DNA of 64,000 nt from VXYK01 sp965214565. GTDB taxonomy: Bacteria > Actinomycetota > Acidimicrobiia > Acidimicrobiales > Aldehydirespiratoraceae. A program made the position numbers and the translations under genes. Positions 61,859 through 64,000 of this stretch are shown here, one piece after another. The DNA lies in contig OZ243951.1 in the NCBI GenBank assembly GCA_965214565.1, forward strand, positions 1,736,001 to 1,800,000, given 5' to 3'. Every line of letters starts with the position of its first letter. Position 1 is the stretch's first letter. The notes under the pieces were generated by a model. It made no database searches, was not told the origin of the DNA, and saw nothing but the letters and a program-made list of their open reading frames with translations.

Positions 61859-62158
61859 TCAGTTATCGAACAGATCAAGGATAAACACCGAAAATACCCA
61901 ATCGAGCCCGTAGATCATTGTGCCGAGCACAACGACGGTTACGAGAACAACAATCGAATAGTTGACGGTCTCGGAACGGGACGGCCATGCGACCTTGCGA
62001 AGTTCGTTGCGTACCTCGCGCAGAAACTGGATGAAACCGGTTCGTTCCTGAGGGGGGCCGGAGCTTGGTTGTCTGCGCCGCGCGCGAATCGGCTCGCCAT
62101 CGGCATCAACCTCACCTTGCTTCTGCAACATGCGTTTTTGCTGTCGGTTCATCGACAT
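61859..62158 (-). CDS. secE: Protein translocase subunit SecE
   Basis: 99 residues from ATG 62158 (MSMNRQQKRMLQKQGEVDAD). A charged N-terminus precedes the conserved amphipathic segment EVRNELRKVAWPSRSETVNY and a single membrane span (IVVLVTVVVLGTMIYGLDWV). The longer frame upstream runs through the tRNA-Trp gene and is not real. Six bp before nusG. Confidence 0.94.
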   Translation of the reverse strand: MSMNRQQKRMLQKQGEVDADGEPIRARRRQPSSGPPQERTGFIQFLREVRNELRKVAWPSRSETVNYSIVVLVTVVVLGTMIYGLDWVFSVFILDLFDN

Positions 62159-62210
62159 GAACGGATTCCTCGGATCTCGACGACGCCGCCGGAACGGCGA
62201 CTGTGCCACG

Positions 62211-62283
62211 CAGGGGCGGCAGGACTCGAACCTGCAACCGCCGGTTTTGGAGACCGGTGCTCTACCAATTGAGCCACGCCCCT
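62211..62283 (-). tRNA. tRNA-Trp (anticodon CCA)
   Basis: Cloverleaf on the minus strand: acceptor AGGGGCG / CGCCCCT, D-arm GCTC-GAGC, anticodon stem CCGGT/ACCGG with loop CTCCAAA (CCA), T-arm GCAGG-TTCGAGT-CCTGC. No CCA encoded. Its position before secE-nusG is conserved in many bacteria. Confidence 0.96.
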
Positions 62284-62342
62284 GAGAACGCGCACCAAGG
62301 CTAGCACCGCCTTGTCGAATTCGGCCCCTGGATTGTCGGCTC

Positions 62343-62708
62343 TCAGCTTGCCAGCCGGACCCAGCGCCGTTGACGCGTGGCCAGCGCAATCATGCCCGCG
62401 GCAGCCGCGATACCTCCGATAGTGGCGGCGGTACGGGTTGGGAACCTATGTGTCGGCCCGTTGTCGATCTGGTCGAGCAGAGCAGAAATCTCATATTCGA
62501 GTGTGGGATCGGAATGAACGGGCGTTGTGGCCAAATTTCGCATCATGCGACGCAGGCGTCTGTAGCTTGCCAACTCCGCTTGGCAACGAAGGCACTCAGA
62601 TACGTGAATGCGAGTTGGCAACGAGAGCAGAGACTCGTCTGTAGACACCAGTTCGTCGACGAGGTCCCGACAAGCGAGGCCTGTTGGCAGAATTTCCTCA
62701 GATGGCAT
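62343..62708 (-). CDS. Zinc-finger anti-sigma factor
   Basis: 121 residues. Residues 13-42 contain Cys13 and the ZAS motif His35-x3-Cys39-x2-Cys42 (HVSECLRCQAEL). A helix (ASYRRLRRMMRN) and one membrane span (AATIGGIAAAAGMIAL) follow, then a short basic tail. It overlaps the sigma gene by 11 bp, so the pair is co-expressed. Expected to sequester the ECF sigma factor at the membrane until a signal releases it. Confidence 0.8.
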   Translation of the reverse strand: MPSEEILPTGLACRDLVDELVSTDESLLSLPTRIHVSECLRCQAELASYRRLRRMMRNLATTPVHSDPTLEYEISALLDQIDNGPTHRFPTRTAATIGGIAAAAGMIALATRQRRWVRLAS

Positions 62709-63354
62709 GGAGTTCCGCTCCCCGGTTCGGGAACAACTGTTCGCGAAGCCGTTGGCGCGCGCGATGAAGACGAACTTTCGACGAGCTCACCGAGATGCCG
62801 AGTTCCTCCGCTATCGCTTCGTGAGGCAGGCCATAAACGTCGCGCAAAACGACCACAGCGCGGAGGCGATCCGGGAGGTCCGCAACCGCGGCCTCCAGTT
62901 CGTCTCGCAGAGCTAGGAAATCACCTCGCAGGGCGGGGTCGTTGTCGGGTCTGGTCTCGGCAAGGAGCGCTTCGTCGGGGAGTTCGTCGTGGCGATGCCG
63001 CCGTTTCTTGGTGCTGTGCGTCGAGGCGCAGTTGGCAACGATTCGATACAGCCAGGTACTGAAGCGGGCGTCGCCGCGAAAGCGGGCGAGCCCCTTGTAT
63101 GCCCGAAGGTAAGCATCTTGAACCACGTCTCGTGCGTCCTCCTCGTTGCCGGTCAGTCGTATTGCCAACCCAAATGCATCGCCATGGGTGAGGCGCACCA
63201 ACTCGTCGAAGGCCTGACGTTCGCCGGACTTCGCTCGAGCCACGAGTTCGTCCGTCTCGTTGGTGCGATTATTGGACTTCGCAGGTTGCGCCGGGTTACG
63301 TGACGGATCCGTGACAATTCGTAACTTCGATGAACGCTTGGAATTCGGGCTCAT
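62698..63354 (-). CDS. ECF-type RNA polymerase sigma factor
   Basis: 218 residues. Region 2 (FDELVRLTHGDAFGLAIRLT, DVVQDAYLRAYKGLARFRGD, FSTWLYRIVANCAS) and region 4 (LPDRLRAVVVLRDVYGLPHE, AIAEELGISVSSSKVRLHRA) are clear. SigE/SigH-like in style; target promoters unknown. The gene starts 21 bp after the tRNA-Met 3' end, so it may be made from tRNA readthrough. Confidence 0.92.
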   Translation of the reverse strand: MSPNSKRSSKLRIVTDPSRNPAQPAKSNNRTNETDELVARAKSGERQAFDELVRLTHGDAFGLAIRLTGNEEDARDVVQDAYLRAYKGLARFRGDARFSTWLYRIVANCASTHSTKKRRHRHDELPDEALLAETRPDNDPALRGDFLALRDELEAAVADLPDRLRAVVVLRDVYGLPHEAIAEELGISVSSSKVRLHRARQRLREQLFPNRGAELHAI

Positions 63355-63375
63355 GGTCGCCCCCCGTGGTGCTTG

Positions 63376-63449
63376 TAGCGACGGACAGATTCGAACTGTC
63401 GACCTCTCGATTATGAGTCGAGCGCTCTCACCTACTGAGCTACGTCGCC
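63376..63449 (-). tRNA. tRNA-Met (anticodon CAT)
   Basis: Minus-strand cloverleaf: acceptor GGCGACG / CGTCGCT, D-arm GCTC-GAGC, anticodon stem TCGA with loop CTCATAA (CAT), T-loop TTCGAAT. The first pair is G-U. The neighbourhood (tRNA-Thr, tRNA-Met upstream of secE-nusG) points to the elongator form; Ile2 cannot be excluded without checking identity elements. Confidence 0.93.
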
Positions 63450-63472
63450 CCGAAGCGGCATGGCGCTTCGTG

Positions 63473-63545
63473 AGCTCCCTGTCAGAATCGAACTGACGAC
63501 CTTCTCCTTACCATGGAGACGCTCTACCGACTGAGCTAAGGGAGC
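63473..63545 (-). tRNA. tRNA-Thr (anticodon GGT)
   Basis: Minus-strand cloverleaf: acceptor GCTCCCT / AGGGAGC, D-arm GCTC-GAGC, anticodon stem TCTCC/GGAGA with loop ATGGTAA (GGT), T-arm GTCAG-TTCGATT-CTGAC. It lies 23 bp from tRNA-Met and is likely co-transcribed. Confidence 0.96.
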
Positions 63546-63575
63546 CTGCAACCCGCGAAGCGTGAAGCGTTGGCA

Positions 63576-63604
63576 ATGATGCCACGGTAGTGGTCCCGCT
63601 CCAA
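63576..63604 (-). promoter_or_regulatory. Candidate promoter of the tRNA-Thr/tRNA-Met cluster
   Basis: Minus-strand TTGGAG, a 17-bp spacer and CATCAT lie about 30 bp upstream of the tRNA-Thr 5' end. The -10 is only a 4/6 match. Confidence 0.35.
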
Positions 63605-63663
63605 CTTGTTTCCGTCATAGTATTCCCACCGCTTCGGACCTCGCCCCGAGTTTCACTGTGCCA

Positions 63664-64000
63664 ATGGACATTCCACCACCCGAGCCCCAGACTGCGAACC
63701 TACGGCTTGGGCGTCGCGCCTTGTTGGTGAGTTTCGCCCTCTACGTGACCCTGGGGTTGCCCGACGGTGTGTTCGGGACTGTCTGGCCAAGCCTGCGTGA
63801 CGATTTCGGGCGGGCCGACAGCAGCTTCGGCCTGCTGATCGCGTGCTCAGCGGTGGGTTACACGTGTTCCAGTATCGGGGCTGGTCACCTGACTCAGCGC
63901 TACGGCAGCGGTGTTGTTTTTAGGAATGCGTCCTTCGCTGCTGTTTTCGGGTTGGGATTGCTCTCGGTAGCCCCCACCTGGTGGACTGCGATGATCGGCA
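63664..64000 (+). CDS. MFS transporter, N-terminal part (partial)
   Basis: 112 residues run off the right edge. After a short Pro-rich cytoplasmic start come hydrophobic helices: LLVSFALYVTLGLPDGVFGT, FGLLIACSAVGYTCSSIGAG and FAAVFGLGLLSVAP. The G-x-L-x-Q-R-Y loop (GAGHLTQRYGSGVV) between helices 2 and 3 is the major-facilitator signature position. Substrate unknown. Confidence 0.75.
   Translation, partial: MDIPPPEPQTANLRLGRRALLVSFALYVTLGLPDGVFGTVWPSLRDDFGRADSSFGLLIACSAVGYTCSSIGAGHLTQRYGSGVVFRNASFAAVFGLGLLSVAPTWWTAMIG

Noticed and set aside
62159..62389. N-terminal extension of SecE through tRNA-Trp
   Set aside because: The frame crosses a perfect tRNA gene; ATG 62158 yields a normal SecE.
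62211..63545. tRNA-linked integrated element
   Set aside because: No integrase and no duplicated tRNA 3' end were seen; flanking genes are ordinary chromosomal ones.

Overview
The window is a high-GC stretch of a bacterial chromosome dominated by translation and transcription genes. The order secE-nusG-rplKAJL-rpoBC-rpsLG-fusA-tuf-rpsJ, then rplC to rplQ, truA, rplM-rpsI-glmM-glmS, acpS, nnr, tsaE-tsaB-rimI-tsaD and groES-groEL is the macro-synteny expected of Actinomycetota. A DUF222/HNH protein, frequent GTG starts, a perfect CIRCE operator at groESL and zinc-type S14 and L36 fit this. I infer a deep actinobacterial branch, most likely class Acidimicrobiia. That placement is inference from gene order and protein style, not from a search.

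Layout: 1-4.8 kb holds the end of oligoribonuclease, an MBL-fold hydrolase, an acyl-ACP thioesterase, GMP synthase and a Nudix hydrolase. 4.9-7.1 kb is an accessory patch: a DUF222/HNH protein with a repeat-built tail and a 49-residue glycine-rich membrane peptide. 7.3-9.4 kb is groEL/groES with promoter and CIRCE. 9.5-18.2 kb holds a membrane protein of unknown function, the t6A genes tsaD/tsaB/tsaE with rimI, a P1 peptidase, two exported proteins of unknown function, NAD(P)HX repair and acpS. 18.2-19.5 kb is a second accessory patch: a terminator-containing leader, a poly-G tract and three small membrane or exported proteins, the last frameshifted. 19.5-25.7 kb has an oversized GlmS-like protein (1153 residues) and GlmM, separated by an HTH plus nucleotidyltransferase cassette that looks like a toxin-antitoxin pair.

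25.8-42.1 kb is one continuous leftward run of S10, spc, alpha and L13-S9 ribosomal genes with secY, adk, infA and rpoA. The S10 operon is split: rpsJ stays with tuf, and an AI-2E-type transporter and an LppX-like lipoprotein sit between rpsJ and rplC. 44.6-62.2 kb holds rpsJ, the str operon, rpoBC, the L7/L12-L10-L1-L11 genes, nusG and secE. A tyrosine phosphatase is wedged between rplL and rpoB. The right end has tRNA-Trp, an ECF sigma/anti-sigma pair, tRNA-Met, tRNA-Thr and the start of an MFS transporter.

Several recurrent themes deserve attention. Short tandem repeats with clean periods (96/24, 45, 15, 17 and 12 bp) occur in and between housekeeping genes. Several translation or transcription proteins (L22, S3, L10, NusG) carry long acidic low-complexity extensions. 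Two genes (rplK and a small lipoprotein) show apparent single-base frameshifts that could be sequence errors. IF-1 appears to start at CTG behind a perfect Shine-Dalgarno. Recognisable promoters (TTGnnn-17-TAnnnT) precede groES, rpoB and rpsL.
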